NCBI GenBank assembly: GCA_014729315.1
Contig: WJKD01000777.1
Coordinates: forward strand, 1 to 12,632
Reading direction: 5' to 3'
DNA from: Promethearchaeota archaeon
Lineage (GTDB): Archaea; Asgardarchaeota; Lokiarchaeia; Sigynarchaeales; SOKP01
DNA length: 12,632 nucleotides
The notes under the pieces are model-generated. The model ran no database searches, was not told the DNA's origin, and saw only the letters and a list, made by a program, of their open reading frames with translations. The translations under genes and the position numbers were made by a program. This document shows positions 1-6,786 of the stretch, piece after piece (position 1 is the first letter of the stretch; the number at the start of each line of letters is the position of its first letter).

Positions 1-292
1 GCAAAGAACGACTTGTAGTTTCCATCCAACTTCTTGAGAGTCATCTGAAGCACTTTCGAGTATACCCATTTGTATTCGGGATACTTCTGCTTTAGCTTCG
101 GCAACTTGTTTTGCTGGTCGGTATACGAGATATATTTCCGTTGCTTCTTCGGTTTCCTCTTGTTCTTTTCTAATCTTGGATTCGTTCGTGCAAGGCAAAG
201 TTATAGAGCAGACGACACTTTTCCGATAAACTCCATAACGCGTCTTCTTGCGATTGAGTCGGATAAATGCGAACTCTATGTGTCAAAAGCAT
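1..292 (-). pseudogene. tnpB: IS200/IS605-family TnpB (OrfB) remnant, N-terminal part, frameshifted and cut by the window edge
   Basis: TnpB is the RNA-guided nuclease carried by IS200/IS605-type elements. The minus strand from the ATG at 292 reads MLLTHRVRIYPTQSQ, then SEKCRLLYNFALHER. These match the classic TnpB start (basic strand, RIYPT, then the CRxLYN.AL helix). The frame stops at TAG (170-172), right after HERIQD. One base out of phase, from about 167 down to position 3, it continues without a stop as NKRKPKKQRKYISYTDQQNK, then KYPEYKWVYSKVLQ and LKKLDGNYKSFF, the expected next part of TnpB. A TGG-to-TAG change plus one lost base in an A/G run near 163-169 would explain both defects. 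G+C at third positions looks higher than in the neighbouring genes, as for a mobile gene. The catalytic RuvC and zinc-finger parts lie outside the window, and no tnpA is visible. The family call is firm; inactivity is inferred from the stop and frameshift. Confidence 0.85.
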
Positions 293-325
293 CTTCGATA
301 ACCTTACTAGACATAAGGGATTGAT

Positions 326-337
326 CGATATTTAAGG
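326..337 (-). promoter_or_regulatory. possible TATA box for the tnpB remnant
   Basis: On the minus strand this reads CCTTAAATATCG, an archaeal TATA-like stretch about 35-40 bases upstream of the tnpB ATG at 292. AT-rich matches like this are common here, so it is weak evidence. Confidence 0.25.
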
Positions 338-369
338 TTCCTACGTTAATCGTTTAGTAATTTCTCATA

Positions 370-388
370 AATAAGAAGGAATCTTATT
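370..388. repeat. short perfect inverted repeat upstream of tnpB
   Basis: AATAAGA (370-376) and TCTTATT (382-388) are exact complements around a five-base loop. It lies between the tnpB start and the larger palindrome at 404-443, so it may be part of the left end of the mobile element. The sequence is AT-rich and a 7-base stem could arise by chance. Confidence 0.4.
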
Positions 389-403
389 AATATGTAAGAT
401 CGC

Positions 404-443
404 CTCAATTCTTCTCATCCCTAAAGGGAGGAGACTTCTTGAG
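404..443. repeat. 40-base imperfect palindrome: candidate IS605-type subterminal hairpin or terminator of the DUF72 gene
   Basis: The two halves pair symmetrically about 423/424: CTCAA with TTGAG (404-408/439-443), a 4x4 internal loop, TCTC with GAGA (413-416/431-434), one A-G mismatch, TCCCT with AGGGA (418-422/425-429), and a two-base loop. It lies about 110 bases upstream of tnpB and 8 bases past the stop codon of the DUF72 gene. IS200/IS605 elements carry imperfect hairpins near their ends that are bound by TnpA, which fits. It could instead form a 3' hairpin on the DUF72 transcript. No long T run follows it on the minus strand, which makes a simple terminator less likely. Confidence 0.55.
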
Positions 444-451
444 CCAAAATG

Positions 452-1261
452 TTAAAGAAAGTCAGATAATTTTTGCTGAGCAGTGAATTTCTTATATGAT
501 AAATTGTAGTTCTTTTTTATCTCGTTCACAGTTTCTGGGGCAAAACCGCTGAAGTGATTGTTTACGATAATAAATATTCTATACTTTTTGGGTTTTTTTT
601 TGATGATTTTAATATGTCCTTCCAAATCTGCCATTGATTCTTCTTGTTTTCGTTGGACTGCCTTAAATGTGTCGAGTTTTCTATCGCCGATTAAACGAAT
701 GTAATAAGTTGATTGGTTATCATAGAAAAATGGTTCTAAATATTCTAGGTAGGAGGTGCTTAGTATATATTTTTTTCCATCAATAAATTTAGAAATGATA
801 TCTTCGTTAAACCATGAGTTGTCTCGCAATTCAATAAAATAGGCGTAATGTTCGGGAAGAATATCGAGAAGATACTGAAGGCGAGTAAGATGGTCGGAAG
901 AATATTTAAACCACGGAGGAAATTGTAATAAAAATCCTATAATTTTTGATTTCAATGGCAATAACCTGTCAAAAAATTGATTAATTCTTTCCATAAGATC
1001 CTCGCTTTTTATTTCGTGCGTGATTTTTTGCCAGACTTTTACGATAAATCTAAAACTCTCGGGAGTTTTCCTATGCCATCCTTCCACCATTTCAATCCAA
1101 GGTAAATTATAGAAGGTCGAATTTACTTCCGTGATTCCAAAAAATTTAGAATAATATTCTAAATGCTCAGCATTATTCATCTTTCGAGGATAAAAGGGAC
1201 CTTTCCAGTCTTTATATTCCCAACCAGCACATCCAATCTGAAGTTCGATCATTTTTCCCAC
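452..1261 (-). CDS. DUF72 (YecE-like) TIM-barrel family protein
   Basis: This 269-residue protein has the hallmarks of the DUF72/YecE family: an N-terminal strand IGCAGWEYKDWKGPFYP (about residues 9-25), FFGITEVNSTFYNLP (about 40-54), a central FLLQFPPWFKY and FIELRDNSW, and near the C-terminus VNNHFSGFAPETV. The length is normal for the family. The fold is a TIM barrel related to xylose-isomerase-like enzymes; the biochemical role is not established, so no reaction is assigned. The longest frame begins with GTG at 1261. An ATG three codons in (1252) gives MIELQIGCAGW, closer to usual family starts, and is an equally good or better start. No signal peptide is seen, so it is cytosolic. It lies downstream of the 515-residue protein on the same strand, 152 bases away, with TATA-like sequence between, so it is probably a separate unit. 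Confidence 0.9.
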   Translation of the reverse strand: MGKMIELQIGCAGWEYKDWKGPFYPRKMNNAEHLEYYSKFFGITEVNSTFYNLPWIEMVEGWHRKTPESFRFIVKVWQKITHEIKSEDLMERINQFFDRLLPLKSKIIGFLLQFPPWFKYSSDHLTRLQYLLDILPEHYAYFIELRDNSWFNEDIISKFIDGKKYILSTSYLEYLEPFFYDNQSTYYIRLIGDRKLDTFKAVQRKQEESMADLEGHIKIIKKKPKKYRIFIIVNNHFSGFAPETVNEIKKNYNLSYKKFTAQQKLSDFL

Positions 1262-1391
1262 GCGGAAATAAAATGTTCCTTTCTGCTAGAAAAAAATAAA
1301 ATAGTCTATTTATTTCTCTTCCTTTCAGATTCGTAAAATTAAAGAATAAATCTTTATAACGGATAATTTTATTTCCTTAGATATTCAAAAA

Positions 1392-1402
1392 TTATATAAA
1401 GA
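1392..1402 (-). promoter_or_regulatory. possible TATA box upstream of the DUF72 gene
   Basis: On the minus strand this reads CTTTATATAAT, the strongest TATA-like stretch in the 1262-1413 gap. It lies about 140 bases before the DUF72 start, which would imply a long leader. A weaker AAATAAATAG (about 1305-1315) is nearer. Which one is used cannot be decided from sequence. Confidence 0.25.
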
Positions 1403-1413
1403 TAGAAATTTGA

Positions 1414-2961
1414 TTAAAATTGTATTTTAGGCTTTTCTACTCGTTTGATGCCTTGCTGGTCCAATATTACCCGAAATTTTTTGAAATACTCCTCGACCTT
1501 TTCTTTCTTGTGAAAGGATGTCAACCGAAGAACGATGTTTAAGTGATATACTCTTGAAATAGGAAGGACATCCATATTTTTGGTTTCTTTATTCCAATCA
1601 ACCTTATAATCAACGGGATCGTCAGCATATCGCAAGAATTCTTTGATGTTGAAGCGAATTATATTGGAAAGGTCCTTTTTTCGAGTATGGGTTTCTTCTA
1701 TTTTTTGATTAAGCAATATTATTTTTTGTTTGTAATTTAAGACCACTTCTGGTTTACCAGATTCTTCAATAGAACTGATATTACTGGACCTTCTTATCTT
1801 AAGTATTTCTGAAGGGACTTTTTCCCATTCAAGAAAGTTGACTATTTCTTTTCCGATACCCATCTGCTCTTGGTAAAATTCGTCTATTATGTCAACTCTT
1901 TGATCAGGAAACAGTAATCCAACAGCTTTTTCGGAGTAATTTTTGATGATATCTTTTATTCTATCTTTTAGCATGTAAATCACTATAGCTCCAATCAGAA
2001 AAGGCACAGAATTTACACCAAAGTTAGATAAAAGCAGAAAGGAAAAAAAAAGAGACAAAAACATCGCTAAACCCGCGGCGATAGAATATAGGATTTGCAA
2101 AGAGGGTGATTTTGGATCCTTTTTCTTTTGGTCCAGATACAATACGCCTTGAACGAATTTCTTATGAATACCTTCGTGATACGAGAATCTTTCGTTGTTA
2201 GTATTCCTCTCGACAACGACATTACTGTTGAGAGTTTCTCTATGCTTTTTTTCGTATTCAACAATTTGAATTAACCGATTTTGTAGTTTAGAGTTCAAAA
2301 CTTTTCCGCATTTAGCAAAAAGCTGAGAAAACCAATCTTCAATTTGTAAACTCATATATTCGTCAGCGTAAGTTAAGGTTTCTCGTAATTTAGTTGGAGT
2401 TCGAACAGTTAAAAATCTCTCTCTTAATTGCTGCATTTTTTCTTGGAACTGCTTAACTGTTGAGAGAAGATTCTTTATTATCTTTTCTAAATTATACTGA
2501 TTTTTTATCGTAGAATAATTAGTTATGATGTAGGAAGTTTGATCTCTCAAAGTTGCCTTTACGATACAAGCTAATAGCCTAGTCTCCCGCTCAATCCGGG
2601 TGGTAACCTTTTCTGATATATCGCCGTACTCAATACTGTTTAAATGCTCTTCAATTATATTTAAGGGGGAAAGATCGTTATTTTCATCTAATAGACCTTT
2701 GATGGATATTTGAGGGGTCTTAAACCTTATGCGGTTGTTCAAGTCAAGGAAAAATTGTTTTTTCGTATAGCTATTCTTATTAATTTGGAGAGGAGTAGGA
2801 ATGAAAAAAAACATCTCTAAAAGATAGGAAGTCTTCGTAGACGAAGTTTTTTTGAATTTATAATCAAGCTTAGTCTCAAAATTATATAGATCGTGGCGTT
2901 CCAACTTAGATTCTTTTGAATTGTAATCCGACAAATCAGAAATGCTTTCAGAGAAAATCAC
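1414..2961 (-). CDS. conserved-looking protein of unknown function with a central two-helix membrane anchor
   Basis: I do not recognise a named family. The 515 residues fall into three parts. An N-terminal soluble region (1-285) includes a motif SYLLEMFFFIPTPLQINK (about 45-62) and helical, charged stretches (150-245). Two adjacent hydrophobic segments follow (about 288-312 and 314-331), split by a short NFGVNS turn. A C-terminal soluble region (332-515) is rich in charged helices. No signal peptide is seen. With two membrane passes, both large soluble parts should lie on the same side, probably the cytoplasm given the Lys/Arg-rich flanks (QKKKDPK before, KDRIKDIIK after). The start is GTG at 2961: upstream in frame a TAG appears after nine codons, and the first ATG comes only at residue 50. 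A TATA-like box about 20 bases upstream suits a leaderless transcript. It is divergent from the oxidoreductase gene. The gene is likely real; its function is unknown. Confidence 0.85.
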   Translation of the reverse strand: MIFSESISDLSDYNSKESKLERHDLYNFETKLDYKFKKTSSTKTSYLLEMFFFIPTPLQINKNSYTKKQFFLDLNNRIRFKTPQISIKGLLDENNDLSPLNIIEEHLNSIEYGDISEKVTTRIERETRLLACIVKATLRDQTSYIITNYSTIKNQYNLEKIIKNLLSTVKQFQEKMQQLRERFLTVRTPTKLRETLTYADEYMSLQIEDWFSQLFAKCGKVLNSKLQNRLIQIVEYEKKHRETLNSNVVVERNTNNERFSYHEGIHKKFVQGVLYLDQKKKDPKSPSLQILYSIAAGLAMFLSLFFSFLLLSNFGVNSVPFLIGAIVIYMLKDRIKDIIKNYSEKAVGLLFPDQRVDIIDEFYQEQMGIGKEIVNFLEWEKVPSEILKIRRSSNISSIEESGKPEVVLNYKQKIILLNQKIEETHTRKKDLSNIIRFNIKEFLRYADDPVDYKVDWNKETKNMDVLPISRVYHLNIVLRLTSFHKKEKVEEYFKKFRVILDQQGIKRVEKPKIQF

Positions 2962-2976
2962 AATTATTTTACACCA

Positions 2977-2992
2977 TCTATATATAGTCTAT
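2977..2992 (-). promoter_or_regulatory. TATA-box region of the 515-residue protein gene
   Basis: The core CTATATATAG (2978-2987) reads the same on both strands. It is centred about 22 bases upstream of the GTG at 2961, the spacing expected for an archaeal TATA box that drives a leaderless mRNA. An almost identical copy lies at 3005-3019. Confidence 0.5.
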
Positions 2993-3004
2993 AGAAAATA
3001 TACT

Positions 3005-3019
3005 TCTATATATGTCTAT
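3005..3019. repeat. near-identical second copy of the TATA-containing motif
   Basis: TCTATATATGTCTAT here matches TCTATATATAGTCTAT at 2977-2992 with a single base deleted, start-to-start spacing 28 bases. It could be a duplicated core promoter or a paired protein-binding site upstream of the minus-strand gene. Simple AT-rich duplication is the alternative. Confidence 0.45.
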
Positions 3020-3041
3020 TAAAGTTTAAAAGTTTAAGTTT

Positions 3042-3059
3042 TATAAAAAAGCTTTTATA
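3042..3059. repeat. inverted repeat in the divergent intergenic region
   Basis: TATAAAA (3042-3048) and TTTTATA (3053-3059) pair perfectly around an AAGC loop. It lies between the two divergent promoters, about 80 bases from one start and 200 from the other. It may be a TATA-like element readable on both strands, or chance in AT-rich DNA. Confidence 0.3.
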
Positions 3060-3206
3060 GGTGTCTTTTCACCGAAGGATCCAGTCTCATATCTGATTAT
3101 TTTTTTACTCTTTACAGAAGGAAGCTTTTATATCTTTAATGATAAAGTTATTAACCATCAAAAGAAAATTTATATTAAATTATTTGCGAAATAACTAATT
3201 AATTAA

Positions 3207-3213
3207 CTTATAT
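3207..3213 (+). promoter_or_regulatory. possible TATA box of the oxidoreductase-methyltransferase-kinase run
   Basis: CTTATAT, preceded by an A-rich stretch, lies about 43 bases upstream of the TTG start at 3253. Transcription would begin near 3235-3240, leaving a short leader that contains GAGATG (3239-3244), a fair Shine-Dalgarno match 8 bases before the start. Confidence 0.35.
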
Positions 3214-3252
3214 CCGGCTTATTTAGTAACTCGAGAAAGAGATGTCTAAAAT

Positions 3253-4404
3253 TTGAAAAAGATTATAATAATTGGAGGGGGGTTCGGAGGATTAAATGCA
3301 GCCCGCAAGCTTGAAAGATGGTATAAGGTTGTTTTGATCGATCCTTTAAAGTCTTTAGTCTATAATCCTTTATTGCATGAAGTAGCTTTAGGGGAGATTC
3401 CAAGAGAAGCAGTAAAAGCTCCTTTTACAAGGATTCTTAAAAGATCAACGGTTTTGAATTTAGCAGTGAAACGAGTAGAATTTCAGAAAAAGCGGGTTTT
3501 TCTCGAGAATAAGAAAGCATTGCCGTACGATTATCTGATAATTTCTACAGGCTGTAAAGCTTTTAAACCGATTGAAGGATCGCAGAATTATCCTTCGTTG
3601 AAAAACTTAGACGATGCTTTGAAGATTAGAACCATACTAAGAGAAGCCATTAAAAAGTCATCAGTTAAGATTGCGATTGTGGGCGAAGGATTAACCGGAA
3701 TAGAACTTACCGGAGAAATGATTAAATTAAAGGAAATACACAGAAATAAAAAAATAACCGTTGATCAATTTCTCTATAAGAGAGGCTACTTCCCGAATAG
3801 ACCAAACTATAATCAAATATTTATCAATAAAATGAAAGATCTAGGAGTTAGATTACATCAAGCAGAGCCAGTATTATCTATAAAGGATAAAAAAATAACA
3901 ACAGAAACAAAAGTTTACGAATTTGACTTCATATTTGTTTGTACCGGGATAAAACCAGTCGTAATTGAAACAGATTTAGAACGAGAAAGTGGTTATTTTG
4001 AGGTTGACGAATTCTTACAAATTCGAAACGTTAAAGATGCGTTCGCAATAGGAGATATTTCCAAATACAATTATTTGGGGAAAGATAAACTTCAATTAGC
4101 TCAATTAGCAAAGCGCGAAGGATTGCACATGGCCAAAAACTTAAAACGAAAACAAAAAGGAAAAAAAGTTCAAAAATTTAAGCCGAAGATTTACATAAGA
4201 CTAATTTCGGTTGGAAAAAATTTTGGCGTAGGACTCTTGTTCGAAAGATATGTTGTTAAAGGATTTCTTCCATGGTTAGTAAAAAGAACATACTATTTTT
4301 ACGAGATGTTTACGCTAAGAAGGGACTTTAACTTAATTAAACATTATTTTTTATCTATATTAAAAAATAACAGATTTTTAAAAGTTAATTCGAGGAAAAT
4401 CTGA
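3253..4404 (+). CDS. NDH-2-like FAD/NAD(P)-dependent oxidoreductase
   Basis: This 383-residue flavoprotein belongs to the pyridine-nucleotide-disulphide/type II NADH dehydrogenase superfamily. It has the FAD Rossmann motif GGGFGG (residues 8-13), the ISTG strand (97-100), the NAD-binding GEGLTGIE (144-151), CTG (230-232), the second FAD contact AIGD (265-268), and an AQLAKREG stretch (283-290) like the quinone-side helix of NDH-2. Only two Cys are present (101 and 230). That argues against sulfide:quinone reductase and disulphide reductases, which need a Cys pair. The basic, aromatic C-terminus (about 325-383) could be an amphipathic membrane attachment, so NADH:quinone oxidoreduction at the inner face of the membrane is the likeliest role. 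The substrate is inferred, not shown. TTG is the start because an in-frame TAA lies two codons upstream and the FAD motif begins at once. It is followed after 3 bases by the methyltransferase gene. Confidence 0.85.
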   Translation: MKKIIIIGGGFGGLNAARKLERWYKVVLIDPLKSLVYNPLLHEVALGEIPREAVKAPFTRILKRSTVLNLAVKRVEFQKKRVFLENKKALPYDYLIISTGCKAFKPIEGSQNYPSLKNLDDALKIRTILREAIKKSSVKIAIVGEGLTGIELTGEMIKLKEIHRNKKITVDQFLYKRGYFPNRPNYNQIFINKMKDLGVRLHQAEPVLSIKDKKITTETKVYEFDFIFVCTGIKPVVIETDLERESGYFEVDEFLQIRNVKDAFAIGDISKYNYLGKDKLQLAQLAKREGLHMAKNLKRKQKGKKVQKFKPKIYIRLISVGKNFGVGLLFERYVVKGFLPWLVKRTYYFYEMFTLRRDFNLIKHYFLSILKNNRFLKVNSRKI

Positions 4405-4407
4405 CTT

Positions 4408-5502
4408 ATGGTTAAATTAGTATGGAATAAACCAGAAAAGATAAGCAGCAAATCAAATCGAGAAGATTTGAACTTTGAGTTAATTGAAAGAACAGAGAAT
4501 TCCAAAATTAACCGAAAGGAAGGGTTAAATCGTTCAAGTCAGTGGGCGAATAAATTGTTTTGGAGCGATAACATTGATGTTTTGAACTGGTGCTTAAAAA
4601 ATTTAAAAAAAAAAATAGATTTAGTATATATCGATCCACCTTTTTTCTCAGGCACCAATTACGAAATTGAAATTTCACATGAAGACGAAAATTTCGATTC
4701 TATCGCATATCGAGATAGATGGGGGAATAATCTTGATTCTTATCTTCACATGCTATTTGCGCGTTTAAAATTAATTAAAAAAGTACTTTCCGAGAAGGGA
4801 TTGATTTTTTTCCATTGCGATTGGCACGCAAGCCATTACATACGCGTTCTCTTAGACAATATCTTTGGAAGGAATAATTTTGTAAACAATATAGTTTGGT
4901 ATTATTATAACAAATATTCCGCTGGAAAAAGCAACTTACCTCGCGCTCACGACGATATATTTATATATTCTAAGTCAAAAAACTATACCTTCAACGAGAT
5001 TCGGATTCCTCGCGACAAACCAAGAAAACAACTCAAACGAGTTATGGTAAACGGAGTATTAAAGAATGCGAAAGATGAAAATGGTAATGTTATTTATCGC
5101 ATCGTAAATGACAAAAAGCTTGATGATGTATGGAGGATTCCTTGCATGCAACCCGCTTCAAAGCAATGGACTGGGTTTCCCACTCAAAAACATCATAAAT
5201 TGTTAGAGCGGATTTTAGAATTAGGAAGCATCGAAGGGGATTTAATCGCGGACTTTTTCTGTGGTTCGGGGACTTCTGCTTATATGGCCGAAAAGATGGG
5301 AAGACGATGGATCGTTTCCGACATTTCTAAATATTCTATTTATTTGACCCGTCAACGCTTATTAGCTTTAAAAGAGAAGCAGAGAGAGTCAGCTCTTAAT
5401 TCTTATCCATTCGAAATTTTAACGCATATGAACGAAGATAAACAGCAAGTTATGGATTCAGGATTTTTTGCGAAGGAATTAACGATTAAAAGAAAAAAAT
5501 AG
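4408..5502 (+). CDS. beta-class site-specific DNA methyltransferase, probably adenine-N6
   Basis: The 364-residue protein carries the catalytic motif IV DPPF (residues 76-79, in VYIDPPFFSGTNYE) before the AdoMet-binding motif I FCGSGTS (284-290, in ADFFCGSGTSAYMAEKMGRR). This order defines the beta class. DVWRIP (240-245) and GFPTQKH (256-262), typical of these enzymes, precede motif I. The 160-240 region between them likely holds target recognition. DPPF favours adenine-N6 over cytosine-N4, which usually has SPPY. It would transfer a methyl group from AdoMet to a specific DNA site; the site cannot be predicted. No restriction endonuclease gene is adjacent on either side, so it looks like a solitary methyltransferase. 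The start ATG follows the upstream stop by 3 bases, with GAGG at 4392-4395, and the kinase gene begins 26 bases after it ends. Co-transcription is likely. Confidence 0.88.
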   Translation: MVKLVWNKPEKISSKSNREDLNFELIERTENSKINRKEGLNRSSQWANKLFWSDNIDVLNWCLKNLKKKIDLVYIDPPFFSGTNYEIEISHEDENFDSIAYRDRWGNNLDSYLHMLFARLKLIKKVLSEKGLIFFHCDWHASHYIRVLLDNIFGRNNFVNNIVWYYYNKYSAGKSNLPRAHDDIFIYSKSKNYTFNEIRIPRDKPRKQLKRVMVNGVLKNAKDENGNVIYRIVNDKKLDDVWRIPCMQPASKQWTGFPTQKHHKLLERILELGSIEGDLIADFFCGSGTSAYMAEKMGRRWIVSDISKYSIYLTRQRLLALKEKQRESALNSYPFEILTHMNEDKQQVMDSGFFAKELTIKRKK

Positions 5503-5528
5503 GGCAAATTTGAATCTTAAATCTCAAA

Positions 5529-6725
5529 ATGTATCAGAAAGAAAACAATTTTGACGTAACAGAAAACGCATACGATTCGATTAGAAAACATTTAAAATTT
5601 GTATTTAAAAACATACCTCATAAAGCTTTTTTTCTTGGATGGGACGGATTTATCGATACCATTTACACCCTGGTTCAATCTCGATCCAGCATTGAGAAAT
5701 GGGATAAAATGGATTCCATGGAGGATTTTGGAAACCTAATTCTCAAAGTTGCCGGGAGTTCCGCGGGGATAGAATGCGTACCGAAAAAGAAAACTATTGG
5801 GGGATTCACTTCGAATGTCTCTAATCCATTGAGCAATTTAGGAGCAAATATAACTTTAATTTCGTCTTGGGGCTATCCAAAAATAGATGCTTTATTTTGG
5901 GAATTGTCAAATAAACCGAATGTACATTGTTTTTCTTTTAATAACCCCGCCTCCACTAGTTGCTACGAATTTATAGATGGCAAAATAATGATAACGAATT
6001 TTAAAAATATTCATAAGATTGATTGGAAATTAATGAAAAGTAGAATCGGATTAGAACCCATCTTGAAAAGTATAGAACGCTCTGACGCATTAGGTTTAGC
6101 ATATTGGTCTTCCATTCTGAATTTTAACGAACTTATGTTTAAATTAGTAGAGGAGATCTTTCCATCAATTAAAAACTTAAATAATAAAATCTTGTTTTTT
6201 GATTTAGCAGATATTAAAAGAAGAAAGAACAAAGACATAAAATCGTTCTTAGAATTGCTCAAAGATTGGAATGAACTGGTTCCGATAGTTCTGAGTTTAA
6301 ACGATCAGGAAACAATCGACGTATCCAAAGCGATCGGATTGAAAGAGAACATTGATCATAATAAAAAGAATTACAATGAACTTCATAAAATTGGTAAGAA
6401 TATTAACGAAAAACTACGCATATCTAATTTAATAGTACATACTCCCCATTTTGCTACAATCACTACCCGAGATGATCATTTTTGGGTAGCGCAAGCATTT
6501 ACATCTCATCCTTCATATACTACGGGAGGTGGAGATTATTTTAATGCGGGTCTGATGGCGGGATTAGTGTGTGAATTAACTCCTGCCGAATCTCTCATTA
6601 TTGGAAACGCATTAACTGCGTTTTTTGTAAGATCAGGTTTGTCTCCAAATTTAGAAAAGTTAAGAATTTTCCTTTTCAATTACCGAAAATATTTGGATAA
6701 AGACATTCCTTCTATTTTAGATTAA
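5529..6725 (+). CDS. PfkB-family carbohydrate kinase
   Basis: This 398-residue protein has the ribokinase/PfkB layout. An N-terminal GWDGFIDTIY (37-46) corresponds to the GxDxxxD sugar-binding start. GGFTSNVSNPLSNLGANITLIS (91-112) corresponds to the GGN...A..LG signature, WGYPKID follows, then FFDLADIKRRK (223-233) and LSLNDQE (255-261, the NxxE-type metal/phosphate motif). TTGGGDYFNAGLMAGL (331-346) is the second signature, with Asp336 as the catalytic base, and ALTAFFVRSG (361-370) follows. The anion-hole motif reads GGGD, not the usual GAGD. It resembles a subgroup of PfkB-like kinases with an extended N-terminus and the GFDGFVD-type start, whose substrates are poorly defined. ATP-dependent phosphorylation of a sugar or nucleoside in the cytosol is the family role; the substrate is unknown. 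It is the last gene of the plus-strand run and converges on the sugar symporter gene. That, with the nearby glycoside hydrolase, suggests a role in sugar use. Confidence 0.85.
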   Translation: MYQKENNFDVTENAYDSIRKHLKFVFKNIPHKAFFLGWDGFIDTIYTLVQSRSSIEKWDKMDSMEDFGNLILKVAGSSAGIECVPKKKTIGGFTSNVSNPLSNLGANITLISSWGYPKIDALFWELSNKPNVHCFSFNNPASTSCYEFIDGKIMITNFKNIHKIDWKLMKSRIGLEPILKSIERSDALGLAYWSSILNFNELMFKLVEEIFPSIKNLNNKILFFDLADIKRRKNKDIKSFLELLKDWNELVPIVLSLNDQETIDVSKAIGLKENIDHNKKNYNELHKIGKNINEKLRISNLIVHTPHFATITTRDDHFWVAQAFTSHPSYTTGGGDYFNAGLMAGLVCELTPAESLIIGNALTAFFVRSGLSPNLEKLRIFLFNYRKYLDKDIPSILD

Positions 6726-6751
6726 TTTATCAAACACAATTGACCATAAAA

Positions 6752-6786
6752 AAGAAGTTTCTAAACGTTAAGAACTTCTTATTTTT
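6752..6786. terminator. inverted repeat between convergent genes, probable bidirectional terminator
   Basis: AAGAAGTT (6752-6759) pairs exactly with AACTTCTT (6773-6780). A T-rich tail (ATTTTT, 6781-6786) follows on the plus strand, and on the minus strand the stem is followed by a short T run (complement of the A run at 6748-6753). It lies 27 bases past the kinase stop and overlaps the last codons of the symporter gene. This is the expected place for a shared 3' end. In archaea T runs alone can terminate, so the stem may not matter. Confidence 0.55.

Noticed and set aside
70..324. Plus-strand open frame of 84 codons
   Set aside because: It is antisense to the TnpB remnant, is rich in Phe/Cys/Ser and resembles no protein; the minus strand gives clear TnpB motifs.
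2067..2264. Minus-strand open frame of 65 codons
   Set aside because: It lies wholly inside the 515-residue protein gene in another frame and has no recognisable features.
3253..4404. Sulfide:quinone oxidoreductase
   Set aside because: The protein has only two Cys (101 and 230), not the catalytic set expected, and the overall motif set fits NDH-2-like enzymes better.
4408..5502. Complete restriction-modification system
   Set aside because: Neither flanking gene resembles a restriction endonuclease or specificity subunit; the neighbours are a flavoprotein and a sugar kinase.
6011..6262. Minus-strand open frame of 83 codons
   Set aside because: Antisense to the kinase gene, low-complexity Leu/Ser/Lys composition; a shadow frame.
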